A stretch of 64,000 nucleotides of DNA, from contig NW_027476786.1 of NCBI RefSeq assembly GCF_051020955.1, forward strand, positions 62,001 to 126,000. Reading direction: 5' to 3'. Both the position numbers and the translations under genes were made by a program. This stretch comes from Megalopta genalis (Eukaryota > Arthropoda > Insecta > Hymenoptera > Halictidae). Position 1 is the first letter of the stretch. Each line of letters begins with the position of its first letter. Below are positions 26,701 through 42,229 of this stretch, piece after piece. The notes beneath the pieces were generated by a model. The model did no database searches, had not been told where the DNA came from, and worked only from the letters and a program-made list of their open reading frames with translations.

Positions 26701-29700
26701 CGAAACAAACGAGTTAGCTTTAAATCCATGGGAAACACAAGAGTTAGCTTCAAATCAATTCGAAGTAGGAGGCTTAGCTTCAAATCTGTGCGAAACAAAT
26801 GGTTTGGATTCAGATACTTGTGATAAACATGATTTAGCTTCAACTGCATGCGATTCAAACGAATTAGCCTCAAATCCAAGGGAAACACATGATATTAACT
26901 TCAAATCAATGCGAAGTGGAAGGCTTAGCTTCAAATCCATGCGAAACAAATGATTTACCTTCAAATATCTGCGGTTTAAATGAAATAGCTTCAAATGCAG
27001 GCGAAACAAACGAGTTAGCTTCAAATCGATGCGATACACATGATTTAGCTTCAAATCAATACGAAGTAGTAGTCTTAGCTTCAAATCAATGCGAAACAAA
27101 TGGTTTGGATTCAGATACTTGTGATAGACACGATTTAGAGTCAACTGCATGCGAATCAAACGAGTTAGCTTCAAATCCATGCGAAGCACATGAGTTAGCT
27201 TCAAATCAATGCGAAGAAGAAGGCTTAGCTTCAAATCCATGTGAAACAAATGGTTTAGCTTCAAATACTTCTGATAAACACGATTTAGAGTCAATTGCAT
27301 GCGAATGGGACGAGTTAGCTTCAAATCCCAGGGAAACACATGATTTAACTTCAAATCAATGCGAAGTAGGAGGCTTAGCTTCAAATCAATGCAAAACAAA
27401 TAGTTTGGATTCAGATACTTGTGATCAAAATGATTTAGCTTCAACTGCATGCGAATCAAACGAGTTAGCTTCAAATTCAAGAGAAACACATGATTAAATT
27501 TCAAATCAATGCGAAGTAGAAGTCTTAGCATCAAATTCATGCGAAACAAATGATATACCTTCAAATACTTGTGATAAACATGATTTAGCTTCAACTGCGT
27601 GCGAATCAAACGACTTAGCTTCAAATGCAAGGGAAACACATGATTTAACTTCAACTCAATGCGAAGTAGTAGGCTTAGCTTCAAATCAATGCGAAACAAA
27701 TGTTTCGGGTTCAGATACTTGTAATAAACATGATTTAGCTTCAACTGCATGCGATTCAAACGAGTTAGCTTCAAATCCAAGGGAAACGCATTATTTTACT
27801 TTAAATCAATACGAAGTAGTAGGTTTAGCTTCAATTCAATGCGAAACAAATGACTTAGCTTCAAATACTTGTGATAAACATGATTAAGCTTCAACTGCAT
27901 GCGAATCAAACGAGTTATATTGAAATCTGTGGGAAACACATGATTTACCTTCAAATACCTGCGGTTTAAATGAAATAGCTTCAAATGCAGGGGAAACTAA
28001 CGAGTTAGCTTCAAATCCATGCGAAGCACATGAGTTAGCTTCAAATCAATGCGAAGTAGAAGGCTTAGCTTCAAATCCATGTGAAACAAATGGTTTAGCT
28101 TCAAATACTTCTGATAAACACGATTTAGAGTCAATTGCATGCGAATGGAACCAGTTAGCTTCAAATCCCAGGGAAGAACATGATTTAACTTCAAATCAAT
28201 GCGAAGTAGGAGGCTTAGCTTCAAATCAATGCGAAACAAATGTTTTGGATTCAGATACTTGTGATCAAAATGATTTAGCTTCAACTGCGTGCGAATCAAA
28301 CGACTTAGCTTCAAATCCAAGGGAAACACATGATTTAACTTCAAATCAATGCGAAGTAGTAGACTTAGCTTCAAATCAATGCGAAACAAATAGATTGGAT
28401 TCAGATACTTGTGATCAAAATGATTTAGCTTCAACTGCATGCGAATCAAACGAGTTAGCTTCAAATTCAAGAGAAACACATGATTTAACTTGAAATCAAT
28501 GCGAAGTAAAAGGCTTAGCTTCAGATCCATGCGAAACAAATGATTTACCTTCAAATATGTGCGGTTTAAATGAAATAGCTTCAAATGCAGGGGAAACTAA
28601 CGAGTTAGCTTCAAATCCATGCGAAGCACATGAGTTAGCTTCAAATCAATGCGAAGTAGAAGGCTTAGCTTCAAATCCATGTGAAACAAATGGTTTAGCT
28701 TCAAATACTTCTGATAAACACGATTTAGAGTCAATTGCATGCGAATGGAACCAGTTAGCTTCAAATCCCAGGGAAGCACATGATTTAACTTCAAATCAAT
28801 GCGAAGTAGGAGGCTTAGCTTCAAATCAATGCGAAACAAATAGATTGGATTCAGATACTTGTGATCAAAATGATTTAGCTTCAACTGCATGCGAATCAAA
28901 CGAGTTAGCTTCAAATTCAAGAGAAACACATGATTTAACTTGAAATCAATGCGAAGTAAAAGGCTTAGCTTCAAATCAATACGAAACAAATGTTTTGAGT
29001 TCAGATACTTGTAATAAACATGATTTAGCTTAAACTGCATGCGAATCAAACGAGTTAGCTTCAAATCCAAGAGAAATGCATGATATTAACTTCAAATCAA
29101 TGCGAAGTGGAAGGCTTAGCTTCAAATCCATGCGAAAAAATGATTTACCTTCAAATACTTGCGGTTTAAATGAAATAGCTTCAAATGCAGGGGAAACAAA
29201 CGAGTTAGCTTCAAGACGATGCGAAGCACATGAGTTAGCTTCAAATCAATGCGAAGTAGAAGGCTTAGCTTCAAATCCATGTGAAACAAATGGTTTAGCT
29301 TCAAATACTTCTGATAAACACGATTTAGAGTCAATTGCATGCGAATGGAACCAGTTAGCTTCAAATCCCAGGGAAGCACATGATTTAACTTCAAATCAAT
29401 GCGAAGTAGGAGGCTTAGCTTCAAATCAATGCGAAACAAATGTTTTGGATTCAGATACTTGTGATCAAAATGATTTAGCATCAACTGCATGCGAAGCAAA
29501 CGAGTTAGCTTCAAATTCAAGAGAAACACATGATTTATCTTCAAATCAATGCGAAGTAGAAGTCTTAGCATCAAATTCATGCGAAACAAATGATTTACCT
29601 TCAAATCCTTGTGATAAACATGATTTAGCTTCAACTGCGTGCGAATCAAACGACTTAGCTTCAAATCCAAGGGAAACACATGATTTAACTTCAAATCAAT

Positions 29701-32700
29701 GCGAAGTAGTAGACTTAGCTTCAAAGCAATGCGAATCAAATGGTTTAGCTTCAAGTACTTGTGATAAACATGATTTAGTTTCAACTGCATACCAATCGAA
29801 CGAGTTCGCTTCAAATTCAAGAGAAACACATGAATTAACTTCAAATCAATGCGAAGTAGTAGGCTTAGCTTCAAATCAATGCGAAACAAATGAATTACCT
29901 TCAAATACCTGCGGTTTAAATGAAATAGCTTCAAATGCAGGCGAAACAAACGAGTTAGCTTCAAATCCATGCGAAGCACATGAGTTAGCTTCAAATCAAT
30001 GCGAAGAAGAAGGCTTAGCTTTAAATCCATGTGAAACAAATGGTTTAGCTTCAAATACTTCTGATAAACACGATCTAGAGTCAATTGCATGCGAATGGAA
30101 CGAGTTAGCTTCAAATTCCACTAGAAACACATGATTTAACTTGAAATCAATGCGAAGTAAAAGGCTTAGCTTCAAATCAATACGAAACAAATGTTTTGAG
30201 TTCAGATACTTGTAATAAACATGATTTAGCTTAAACTGCATGCGATTCAAACGAGTTAGCTTCAAATCCAAGAGAAACGCATGATATTAACTTCAAATCA
30301 ATGCGAAGTGGAAGGCTTAGCTTCAAATCCATGCGAAAAAATGATTTACCTTCAAATACTTGCGGTTTAAATGAAATAGCTTCAAATGCAGGCGAAACAA
30401 ACGAGTTAGCTTCAAGACGATGCGAAACACATGATTCAGCTTCAAATCAATGCGAAGTAGAAGACTTAGCTTCAAATCAATGCGAAACAAATGGTTTAGC
30501 TTCAAATACTTGTGATAAACATGATTTAGTTTCAACTGAATACGAATCGAACGAGTTCGCTTCAAATTCAAGAGAAACATATGAATTAACTTCAAATCAA
30601 TGCGAAGTAGTAGGCTTAGCTTCAAATCAATGCGAAACAAATGTTTTGGGTTCAGATACTTGTGATCAAAATGATTTAGCTTCAACTGCATGCGAATCAA
30701 ACGAGTTAGCATCAAATTCAAGAGAAACACATGATTTAACTTCAAATCAATGCGAAGTAGGAGACTTGGCATCAAATTCATGCGAAACAAATGATTTACC
30801 TTCAAATACTTGTGATAAACATGATTTAGCTTCAACTGCGTGCGAATCAAACGACTTAACTTCAAATCCAAGGGAAACACATGATTTAACTTCAAATCAA
30901 TGCGAAGTAGTATGCTTAGCTTCAAATCAATGCGAAACAAATTGTTTAGCTTCAAATACTTGTGATAAACATGATTTAGTTTCAACTGCATGCGAATCAA
31001 ACGAGTTAGCTTCAAATCAATGCGAAGTAGAAGGCTTAGCTTCAAATCGAAGGGAAACACATGATTTAACTTCAAATCAATGCGAAGTAAAAGGCTTAGC
31101 TTCAAATACATGCGAAACAAATGATTAACCTTCAAATACTTGCGGTTAAAATGAAATAGATTAAAATGCAAGCGAAACAAACGAGTTAGCTTCAAGTCCA
31201 TGAGAAACACATGATTCAGCTTCAAATCAATGCGAAGTAGTAGGCTTAGCTTCAAATCAATGCGAAACATATGGTTTAGCTTCAAGTACTTGTGATAAAC
31301 ACGATTTAGAGTCAACTGCATGCGAATCAAACGAGTTAGCTTCAAATCCCAGGGAAAGACATGATTTAACTTAAAATCAATGCGAAGTAGACGGCTTAAC
31401 TTCAAATCCATGCGAAACAAATGTTTTACCTTCAAGTACCTGCGGTTAAAATGAAATAGCTTAAAATGCAAGCGAAACAAACGAATTAGCTTCAAGTCAA
31501 TGAGAAACACATGATTCAGCTTCAAATCAATGCGAAGAAGTAAGCTTAGCTTCAAATCAATGCGAAACATATGGTTTAGCTTCAAGTACTTGTGATAAAC
31601 ACGATTTAGCTTCAACTGCATGCGAATCAAAAGAGTTAGATTGAATTCCGTGGGAAACACATGATTTAACTTTAAATCAATTCGAAGTAGACGGCTTAAC
31701 TTCAAATCCATGCGAAACAAGTGGTTTAGCTTCAAATACTTGTGATGAACACGATTTAGAGTCAACTGCGTGCGAATCAATCGAGTTAGCTTCAAATCCC
31801 AGGAAAACAAATGATTTAACTTCAAATCAATGCGAAGTAGGAGGCTTAGCTTCAAATCCATGCGAAACAAATGATTTACCTTCAAATACCTGCGGTTTAA
31901 ATGAAATAGCTTCAAATGCAGGCGAAACAAACGAGTTAGCTTCAAATCCGTGGGAAACACATGAGTTAGCTTCAAATCAATGCGAAGTGGAAGGCTTAGC
32001 TTCAAATCCATGCGAAACAAATGGTTTAGCATCAAGTACTTGTGATAAACACGATTTAGAGTCAACTGCATGCGAATCAAAAGAGTTAGATTCAATTAAG
32101 TGGGAAACACATGATTTAACTTCAAATCAATTCGAAGTAGACGGCTTAACTTCAAATCCATGCGAAACAAGTGGTTTAGCTTCAAATACTTGTGATGAAC
32201 ACGATTTAGAGTCAACTGCGTGCGAGTCAAACGAGTTAGCTTCAAATGCAAGGAAAACAAATGATTTAACTTCAAATCAATGCGAAGTAGGAGGCTTAGC
32301 TTCAAATCCATGCGAAACAAATGATTTACCTTCAAATACCTGCGGTTTAAATGAAATAGCTTCAAATGCAGGCGAAACAAACGAGTTAGCTGCAAATCCA
32401 CGTCAAACACGTGATTTAGATTCAAATCAATGCGGAGTAGTAGGCTTAGCTTCAAATCAATGCGAAACAAATGGTTTAGCATCAAATACTTGTGACAAAC
32501 ATGATTTAGGATTAACATCATGCGAATCAAACGAGTTAGTTTCAAATCCAAGAGAAACACATGATTTAACTTCAAATCAATGCGAAGTAGAAGGCTTAGC
32601 TTCAAATCGAAGGGAAACACATGATTTAACTTCAAATCAATGCGAAGTAGAAGGATTTGCTACAAATCCATGCGAAACAAATGATTTACCTTCAAATACT

Positions 32701-33379
32701 TGCGGTTTAAATGAAATAGCTTTAATTGCAGGCGAAACAAACGAGTTAGCTTCAAGTCCATGCGAAACACATGATTCAGCTTCAAATCAATGCGAAGTAG
32801 TAGGCTTAGCATCAAATCAATACGAAACAAATGGTTTAGCTTCAAATACGTGTGATAAACATGATTTAGATTCAACTGCATGCGAATCAAACGAGTTAGC
32901 TTCAAATCCCAGGGAAACACATGATTTAACTTCAAATCAATGCAAAGTAGAAGGCTTTGCTTCAAATCCATGCGAAACAATTGATTTACCTTCAAATACT
33001 TGCGGTTTAAATGAAATAGCTTTAATTGCAGGCGAAACAAACGAGTTAGCTTCAAGTCCATGAGAAACACAAGATTCAGCTTCAAATCAATGCGAAGTAG
33101 TAAGCTTAGCTTCAAATCAATGCGAAACATATGGTTTAGCTTCAAGTACTTGTGATAAACACGATTTAGCTTCAACTGCATGCGAATCAAAAGAGTTAGA
33201 TTGAATCCCGTGGGAAACACATGATTTAACTTCAAATCAATTCGAAGTAGACGACTTAACTTCAAATCCATGCGAAACAAGTGGTTTAGCATCAAATACT
33301 TGTGATGAACACGATCTAGAGTCAACTGCATGCGAATCAAACGAGTTAGCTTCAAATCCAATTGAAACACATGATTTAG
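23750..33379. repeat. Diverged family A region with short local duplications
   Basis: Monomers vary more here and the plus frame is broken often. Local copies are still visible. About 24,840-25,440 recurs at 25,980-26,580 (offset 1,141, including a +1 at about 25,697), with the marker gatattgataatttagc at 25,081 and 26,222. Segments near 28,000, 28,600 and 29,200 are 600 bp apart. Segments near 28,980-29,150 and 30,180-30,350 are about 1,200 bp apart. A gaacacatg variant near 24,390 is a private -1 indel. Nothing other than repeat is present. Confidence 0.8.
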
Positions 33380-36079
33380 CTTCAAACCAATGTGAAGTAG
33401 AAGGCTTAGCTTCAAATCTATGCAAAACAAATGATTCTGCTTCACATACTTGCGATATAAATGATTTAGTTTCAACTGAATGCGAAACAATCAAGTTAGA
33501 TTCAAAACCACGCGAAACACGTGATTTAGATTCAAATCAATGCGAAGTAGAAGGCTTAGCTTCAAATCCATGCCAAAAAAATGTTTTACCTTCAATTACG
33601 TGCGGTTTAAATGAGAAAGCTTCAAATGCAGGCGAAACAAACGAGTTAGCTACAAATCCACGCGAAACACGTGATTTATATTCAAATCAATGCGAAGTTG
33701 TAGGCTTAGCTTCAAAACAATGCGAAACGATTGGTTTAGCTTCAAATACTTGTGATAAACACGATTTAGCTTCAACTGCATGCGAATCCATCTCGTTCGC
33801 TTCAAATCTAAGAGACACACAAGATTTAACTTCAAATCAATGCGAAGTAGTAGGCTTAGCTTCAAATCAATGCGAAACAAATGGATTAGCTTCAAATACT
33901 TGTGATAAACATGATTTAGATTCAACTGCATGCGAATCAAACGAGTTAGCTTCAAATCCCAGGGAAACACATGATTTAACTTCAAATCAATGCGAAGTAG
34001 AACGCTTTGCTTCAAATCCATGCGAAACAAATGATTAACATTCAAATACTTGCGGTTTAAATGAAATAGCTTAAAATGCAAGCGAAACAAACGAGATAGC
34101 TTCAAGTCCATGAGAAACACATGATTCAGCTTCAAATCAATGCGAAGTAGTAGGCTTAGCTTCAAATCAATGCGAAACATATGGTTTAGCTTCAAGTACT
34201 TGTGATAAACATGATTTAGCTTCAACTGCATGCGAATCAAAAGAGTTAGATTGACTTCCGAGGGAAACACATGATTTAACTTCAAATTAATTCGAAGTAG
34301 ACGGCTTAAATTCAAATCCATGCGAAACAAGTGGTTTCGCTTCAAATACTTGTGATGTACACGATTTAGAGTCAACTGCATGCGAATCAAACGAGTTAGC
34401 TTCAAATCCCACGAAACCACATGATTTAACTTCAAATCAATGCGAAGTAGGAGGCTTAGCTTCAAATCCATGCGAAACAAATGATTTACCTTCAAATACT
34501 TGCGGTTTAAATGAAATAGCTTTAATTGCAGGCGAAACAAACGTGTTAGCTTCAAGTCCATGCGAAACACATGATTCAGCTTCAAATCAATGCGAAGTAG
34601 TAGGCTTAGCTTCAAATCAATGCGAAACAAATGGTTTAGCTTCAAATACTTGTGATAAACATGATTTAGCTTCAACTGCATGCGAATCGAACGAGTTCTC
34701 TTCAAATCTAAGAGAAACACATGATTTAACTTCAAATCAATGCGAACTAGTAGGCTTAGCTTCAAATCAATGCGAAACTAATGATTTAGCTTCAAATACT
34801 TGTGATAAACATGATTAAGCTACAACTGCATGCGAATCAAACGAGTTAGCTTGAATTCCGAGGGGAACACATGATTTAGCTTCAACTCAATGCGAAGTAG
34901 AAGGCTTAACTTAAAATCCATGCGAAACATGTGGTTCAGCATCAAATACTTGTGATGAACACGATTTAGAGTCAACTGCATGCGAATCAAACGAATTAGC
35001 TTCAAGTACAAGGGAAACACATGATTTAACTTCATATCAATGCGAAGTAGTAGGTTTAGCTTCAAATCAAGGCGAAACAAATGATTTAGCTTCAAATATT
35101 TGTGATAAACATGATTTAGCTACAACTGCATGCGAATCAAACGAGTTAGCTTCAAATCTAAGAGAAACACATGATTTAGCTTCGAATCAATGCGAAGTAG
35201 AAGGCTTAACTTCAAATCCATGCGAAACAAGTGGTTTAGCATCAAATACTTGTGATGAACACGATCTAGAGTCAACTGCATGCGAATCAAACGAGTTAGC
35301 TTCAAATACAATGGAAACACATGATTTAAATTCAAATCAATGCGAAGTAGTAGGCTTAGCTTCAAATCAATGCGAAACAAATGGTTTGGGTTCAGATACT
35401 TTTAATAAACATAATTTAGCTTCAACTGCATGCGATTCAAACTAGTTAGCTTCAAATCCAAGAGAAACACATGATATTAACTTCATATCAATGCGAAGTA
35501 GAAGGCTTAGCTTCAAATCCATGCGAAACAAATGATTTACCTTCAAATACCTGCGGTTTAAATGATATAGTTTCAAGTGCAGGCGAAAAAACGAGTTAGC
35601 ACCAAATCCATGCGAAACACATGATTTAGCTTCAAATCAATATGAAGTAGAAGGCTTAACTTCAAATCCATGCGAAACAAGCGGTTTAGCTTCAAATACT
35701 TGTGATAAACGCGATTTAGAGTCAACTGCGTGCGAATCAAACGAGATAGTTTCAAATCCCAGGAAAACACATGATTTAACTTCAAATCAATGCGAAGTAG
35801 GAGGCTTAGCCTCAAATCCATGGTAAACAAATGATTTACCTTCAAATACCTGCGGTTTAAATGAAATAGCTTCAAAAGCAGGCGAAACAAACGAGTTAGC
35901 TTCAAATCCATGCGAAACACATCAGTTAGCTTCAAATCAATGCGAAGTAGAAGGCTTAGCTTCAAATCCATGAGAGACAAATGGTTTAGCTTCAAATACT
36001 TGTGATGAACACGGTTTAGAGTCAACTGCATGCGAATCAAACGAATTAGCTTCAAGTACAAGGGAAACACATGATTTAA
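33380..36079. repeat. 2.7-kb block, copy 1 of a three-and-a-half-copy array
   Basis: This block is 18 HORs long. It begins near ttcaaaccaatgtgaag and includes gcttcacatacttgcg, a monomer with tccatctcgttcgc near 33,790, and the gatattaac insertion near 35,468 followed by a -1 (ggcgaaaaaacgag) near 35,585. The same order appears in the next blocks at offsets of 2,700, 6,300 and 8,850 bp. Confidence 0.88.
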
Positions 36080-39000
36080 CTTCAAACCAATGTGAAGTAG
36101 AAGGCTTAGCTTCAAATCTATGCAAAACAAATGATTCTGCTTCACATACTTGCGATATAAATGATTTAGTTTCAACTGAATGCGAAACAATCAAGTTAGA
36201 TTCAAAACCACGCGAAACACGTGATTTAGATTCAAATCAATGCGAAGTAGAAGGCTTAGCTTCAAATCCATGCCAAAAAAATGTTTTACCTTCAATTACG
36301 TGCGGTTTAAATGAGAAAGCTTCAAATGCAGGCGAAACAAACGAGTTAGCTACAAATCCACGCGAAACACGTGATTTATATTCAAATCAATGCGAAGTTG
36401 TAGGCTTAGCTTCAAAACAATGCGAAACGATTGGTTTAGCTTCAAATACTTGTGATAAACACGATTTAGCTTCAACTGCATGCGAATCCATCTCGTTCGC
36501 TTCAAATCTAAGAGAAACACATGATTTAACTTCAAATCAATGCGAAGTAGTAGGCTTAGCTTCAAATCAATGCGAAACAAATGGATTAGCTTCAAATACT
36601 TGTGATAAACATGATTTAGATTCAACTGCATGCGAATCAAACGAGTTAGCTTCAAATCCCAGGGAAACACATGATTTAACTTCAAATCAATGCGAAGTAG
36701 AACGCTTTGCTTCAAATCCATGCGAAACAAATGATTAACATTCAAATACTTGCGGTTTAAATGAAATAGCTTAAAATGCAAGCGAAACAAACGAGATAGC
36801 TTCAAGTCCATGAGAAACACATGATTCAGCTTCAAATCAATGCGAAGTAGTAGGCTTAGCTTCAAATCAATGCGAAACATATGATTTAGCTTCAAGTACT
36901 TGTGATAAACATGATTTAGCTTCAACTGCATGCGAATCAAAAGAGTTAGATTGACTACCGAGGGAAACACATGATTTAACTTCAAATTAATTCGAAGTAG
37001 ACGGCTTAAATTCAAATCCATGCGAAACAAGTGGTTTCGCTTCAAATACTTGTGATGTACACGATTTAGAGTCAACTGCATGCGAATCAAACGAGTTAGC
37101 TTCAAATCCCACGAAACCACATGATTTAACTTCAAATCAATGCGAAGTAGGAGGCTTAGCTTCAAATCCATGCGAAACAAATGATTTACCTTCAAATACT
37201 TGCGGTTTAAATGAAATAGCTTTAATTGCAGGCGAAACAAACGTGTTAGCTTCAAGTCCATGCGAAACACATGATTCAGCTTCAAATCAATGCGAAGTAG
37301 TAGGCTTAGCTTCAAATCAATGCGAAACAAATGGTTTAGCTTCAAATACTTGTGATAAACATGATTTAGCTTCAACTGCATGCGAATCGAACGAGTTCTC
37401 TTCAAATCTAAGAGAAACACATGATTTAACTTCAAATCAATGCGAAGTAGTAGGCTTAGCTTCAAATCAATGCGAAACAAATGGATTAGCTTCAAATACT
37501 TGTGATAAACATGATTTAGATTCAACTGCATGCGAATCAAACGAGTTAGCTTCAAATCCCAGGGAAACACATGATTTAACTTCATATCAATGCGAAGTAG
37601 AACGCTTTGCTTCAAATCCATGCGAAACAAATGATTAACATTCAAATACTTGCGGTTTAAATGAAATAGCTTAAAATGCAAGCGAAACAAACGAGATAGC
37701 TTCAAGTCCATGAGAAACACATGATTCAGCTTCAAATCAATGCGAAGTAGTAGGCTTAGCTTCAAATCAATGCGAAACATATGGTTTAGCTTCAAGTACT
37801 TGTGATAAACATGATTTAGCTTCAACTGCATGCGAATCAAAAGAGTTAGATTGACTTCCGAGGGAAACACATGATTTAACTTCAAATTAATTCGAAGTAG
37901 ACGGCTTAAATTCAAATCCATGCGAAACAAGTGGTTTCGCTTCAAATACTTGTGATGTACACGATTTAGAGTCAACTGCATGCGAATCAAACGAGTTAGC
38001 TTCAAATCCCACGAAACCACATGATTTAACTTCAAATCAATGCGAAGTAGGAGGCTTAGCTTCAAATCCATGCGAAACAAATGATTTACCTTCAAATACT
38101 TGCGGTTTAAATGAAATAGCTTTAATTGCAGGCGAAACAAACGTGTTAGCTTCAAGTCCATGCGAAACACATGATTCAGCTTCAAATCAATGCGAAGTAG
38201 TAGGCTTAGCTTCAAATCAATGCGAAACAAATGGTTTAGCTTCAAATACTTGTGATAAACATGATTTAGCTTCAACTGCATGCGAATCGAACGAGTTCTC
38301 TTCAAATCTAAGAGAAACACATGATTTAACTTCAAATCAATGCGAACTAGTAGGCTTAGCTTCAAATCAATGCGAAACTAATGATTTAGCTTCAAATACT
38401 TGTGATAAACATGATTAAGCTACAACTGCATGCGAATCAAACGAGTTAGCTTGAATTCCGAGGGGACCACATGATTTAGCTTCAACTCAATGCGAAGTAG
38501 AAGGCTTAACTTCAAATCCATGCGAAACATGTGGTTCAGCATCAAATACTTGTGATGAACACGATTTAGAGTCAACTGCATGCGAATCAAACGAATTAGC
38601 TTCAAGTACAAGGGAAACACATGATTTAACTTCATATCAATGCGAAGTAGTAGGTTTAGCTTCAAATCAAGGCGAAACAAATGATTTAGCTTCAAATATT
38701 TGTGATAAACATGATTTAGCTACAACTGCATGCGAATCAAACGAGTTAGCTTCAAATCTAAGAGAAACACATGATTTAGCTTCGAATCAATGCGAAGTAG
38801 AAGGCTTAACTTCAAATCCATGCGAAACAAGTGGTTTAGCATCAAATACTTGTGATGAACACGATCTAGAGTCAACTGCATGCGAATCAAACGAGTTAGC
38901 TTCAAATACAATGGAAACACATGATTTAAATTCAAATCAATGCGAAGTAGTAGGCTTAGCTTCAAATCAATGCGAAACAAATGGTTTGGGTTCAGATACT

Positions 39001-39679
39001 TTTAATAAACATAATTTAGCTTCAACTGCATGCGATTCAAACTAGTTAGCTTCAAATCCAAGAGAAACACATGATATTAACTTCATATCAATGCGAAGTA
39101 GAAGGCTTAGCTTCAAATCCATGCGAAACAAATGATTTACCTTCAAATACCTGCGGTTTAAATGATATAGTTTCAAGTGCAGGCGAAAAAACGAGTTAGC
39201 ACCAAATCCATGCGAAACACATGATTTAGCTTCAAATCAATATGAAGTAGAAGGCTTAACTTCAAATCCATGCGAAACAAGCGGTTTAGCTTCAAATACT
39301 TGTGATAAACGCGATTTAGAGTCAACTGCGTGCGAATCAAACGAGATAGTTTCAAATCCCAGGAAAACACATGATTTAACTTCAAATCAATGCGAAGTAG
39401 GAGGCTTAGCCTCAAATCCATGGTAAACAAATGATTTACCTTCAAATACCTGCGGTTTAAATGAAATAGCTTCAAAAGCAGGCGAAACAAACGAGTTAGC
39501 TTCAAATCCATGCGAAACACATCAGTTAGCTTCAAATCAATGCGAAGTAGAAGGCTTAGCTTCAAATCCATGAGAGACAAATGGTTTAGCTTCAAATACT
39601 TGTGATGAACACGGTTTAGAGTCAACTGCATGCGAATCAAACGAATTAGCTTCAAGTACAAGGGAAACACATGATTTAA
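36080..39679. repeat. 3.6-kb block, copy 2 with an internal 900-bp tandem duplication
   Basis: Compared with 33,380-36,079 this copy is 900 bp longer (six HORs). The marker acgtgttagcttcaag occurs once in copy 1 (34,541) but twice here (37,241 and 38,141), so 36,541-37,440 and 37,441-38,340 are tandem copies. Small differences separate them, for example gaagtag against gaactag near 38,345. Confidence 0.87.
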
Positions 39680-42229
39680 CTTCAAACCAATGTGAAGTAG
39701 AAGGCTTAGCTTCAAATCTATGCAAAACAAATGATTCTGCTTCACATACTTGCGATATAAATGATTTAGTTTCAACTGAATGCGAAACAATCAAGTTAGA
39801 TTCAAAACCACGCGAAACACGTGATTTAGATTCAAATCAATGCGAAGTAGAAGGCTTAGCTTCAAATCCATGCCAAAAAAATGTTTTACCTTCAATTACG
39901 TGCGGTTTAAATGAGAAAGCTTCAAATGCAGGCGAAACAAACGAGTTAGCTACAAATCCACGCGAAACACGTGATTTATATTCAAATCAATGCGAAGTTG
40001 TAGGCTTAGCTTCAAAACAATGCGAAACGATTGGTTTAGCTTCAAATACTTGTGATAAACACGATTTAGCTTCAACTGCATGCGAATCCATCTCGTTCGC
40101 TTCAAATCTAAGAGAAACACATGATTTAACTTCATATCAATGCGAAGTAGAACGCTTTGCTTCAAATCCATGCGAAACAAATGATTAACATTCAAATACT
40201 TGCGGTTTAAATGAAATAGCTTAAAATGCAAGCGAAACAAACGAGATAGCTTCAAGTCCATGAGAAACACATGATTCAGCTTCAAATCAATGCGAAGTAG
40301 TAGGCTTAGCTTCAAATCAATGCGAAACATATGGTTTAGCTTCAAGTACTTGTGATAAACATGATTTAGCTTCAACTGCATGCGAATCAAAAGAGTTAGA
40401 TTGACTTCCGAGGGAAACACATGATTTAACTTCAAATTAATTCGAAGTAGACGGCTTAAATTCAAATCCATGCGAAACAAGTGGTTTCGCTTCAAATACT
40501 TGTGATGTACACGATTTAGAGTCAACTGCATGCGAATCAAACGAGTTAGCTTCAAATCCCACGAAACCACATGATTTAACTTCAAATCAATGCGAAGTAG
40601 GAGGCTTAGCTTCAAATCCATGCGAAACAAATGATTTACCTTCAAATACTTGCGGTTTAAATGAAATAGCTTTAATTGCAGGCGAAACAAACGTGTTAGC
40701 TTCAAGTCCATGCGAAACACATGATTCAGCTTCAAATCAATGCGAAGTAGTAGGCTTAGCTTCAAATCAATGCGAAACAAATGGTTTAGCTTCAAATACT
40801 TGTGATAAACATGATTTAGCTTCAACTGCATGCGAATCGAACGAGTTCTCTTCAAATCTAAGAGAAACACATGATTTAACTTCAAATCAATGCGAACTAG
40901 TAGGCTTAGCTTCAAATCAATGCGAAACTAATGATTTAGCTTCAAATACTTGTGATAAACATGATTAAGCTACAACTGCATGCGAATCAAACGAGTTAGC
41001 TTGAATTCCGAGGGGACCACATGATTTAGCTTCAACTCAATGCGAAGTAGAAGGCTTAACTTCAAATCCATGCGAAACATGTGGTTCAGCATCAAATACT
41101 TGTGATGAACACGATTTAGAGTCAACTGCATGCGAATCAAACGAATTAGCTTCAAGTACAAGGGAAACACATGATTTAACTTCATATCAATGCGAAGTAG
41201 TAGGTTTAGCTTCAAATCAAGGCGAAACAAATGATTTAGCTTCAAATATTTGTGATAAACATGATTTAGCTACAACTGCATGCGAATCAAACGAGTTAGC
41301 TTCAAATCTAAGAGAAACACATGATTTAGCTTCGAATCAATGCGAAGTAGAAGGCTTAACTTCAAATCCATGCGAAACAAGTGGTTTAGCATCAAATACT
41401 TGTGATGAACACGATCTAGAGTCAACTGCATGCGAATCAAACGAGTTAGCTTCAAATACAATGGAAACACATGATTTAAATTCAAATCAATGCGAAGTAG
41501 TAGGCTTAGCTTCAAATCAATGCGAAACAAATGGTTTGGGTTCAGATACTTTTAATAAACATAATTTAGCTTCAACTGCATGCGATTCAAACTAGTTAGC
41601 TTCAAATCCAAGAGAAACACATGATATTAACTTCATATCAATGCGAAGTAGAAGGCTTAGCTTCAAATCCATGCGAAACAAACGATTTACCTTCAAATAC
41701 CTGCGGTTTAAATGATATAGTTTCAAGTGCAGGCGAAAAAACGAGTTAGCACCAAATCCATGCGAAACACATGATTTAGCTTCAAATCAATATGAAGTAG
41801 AAGGCTTAACTTCAAATCCATGCGAAACAAGCGGTTTAGCTTCAAATACTTGTGATAAACGCGATTTAGAGTCAACTGCGTGCGAATCAAACGAGATAGT
41901 TTCAAATCCCAGGAAAACACATGATTTAACTTCAAATCAATGCGAAGTAGGAGGCTTAGCCTCAAATCCATGGTAAACAAATGATTTACCTTCAAATACC
42001 TGCGGTTTAAATGAAATAGCTTCAAAAGCAGGCGAAACAAACGAGTTAGCTTCAAATCCATGCGAAACACATCAGTTAGCTTCAAATCAATGCGAAGTAG
42101 AAGGCTTAGCTTCAAATCCATGAGAGACAAATGGTTTAGCTTCAAATACTTGTGATGAACACGGTTTAGAGTCAACTGCATGCGAATCAAACGAATTAGC
42201 TTCAAGTACAAGGGAAACACATGATTTAA
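39680..42229. repeat. 2.55-kb block, copy 3 with one HOR deleted
   Basis: This copy is 150 bp shorter than copy 1. The deletion lies near 40,130, where the sequence passes directly from aacacatgatttaacttc to the aacgctttgc monomer, skipping one five-monomer unit found at 33,841-33,990. The other markers are in the expected order. Confidence 0.86.
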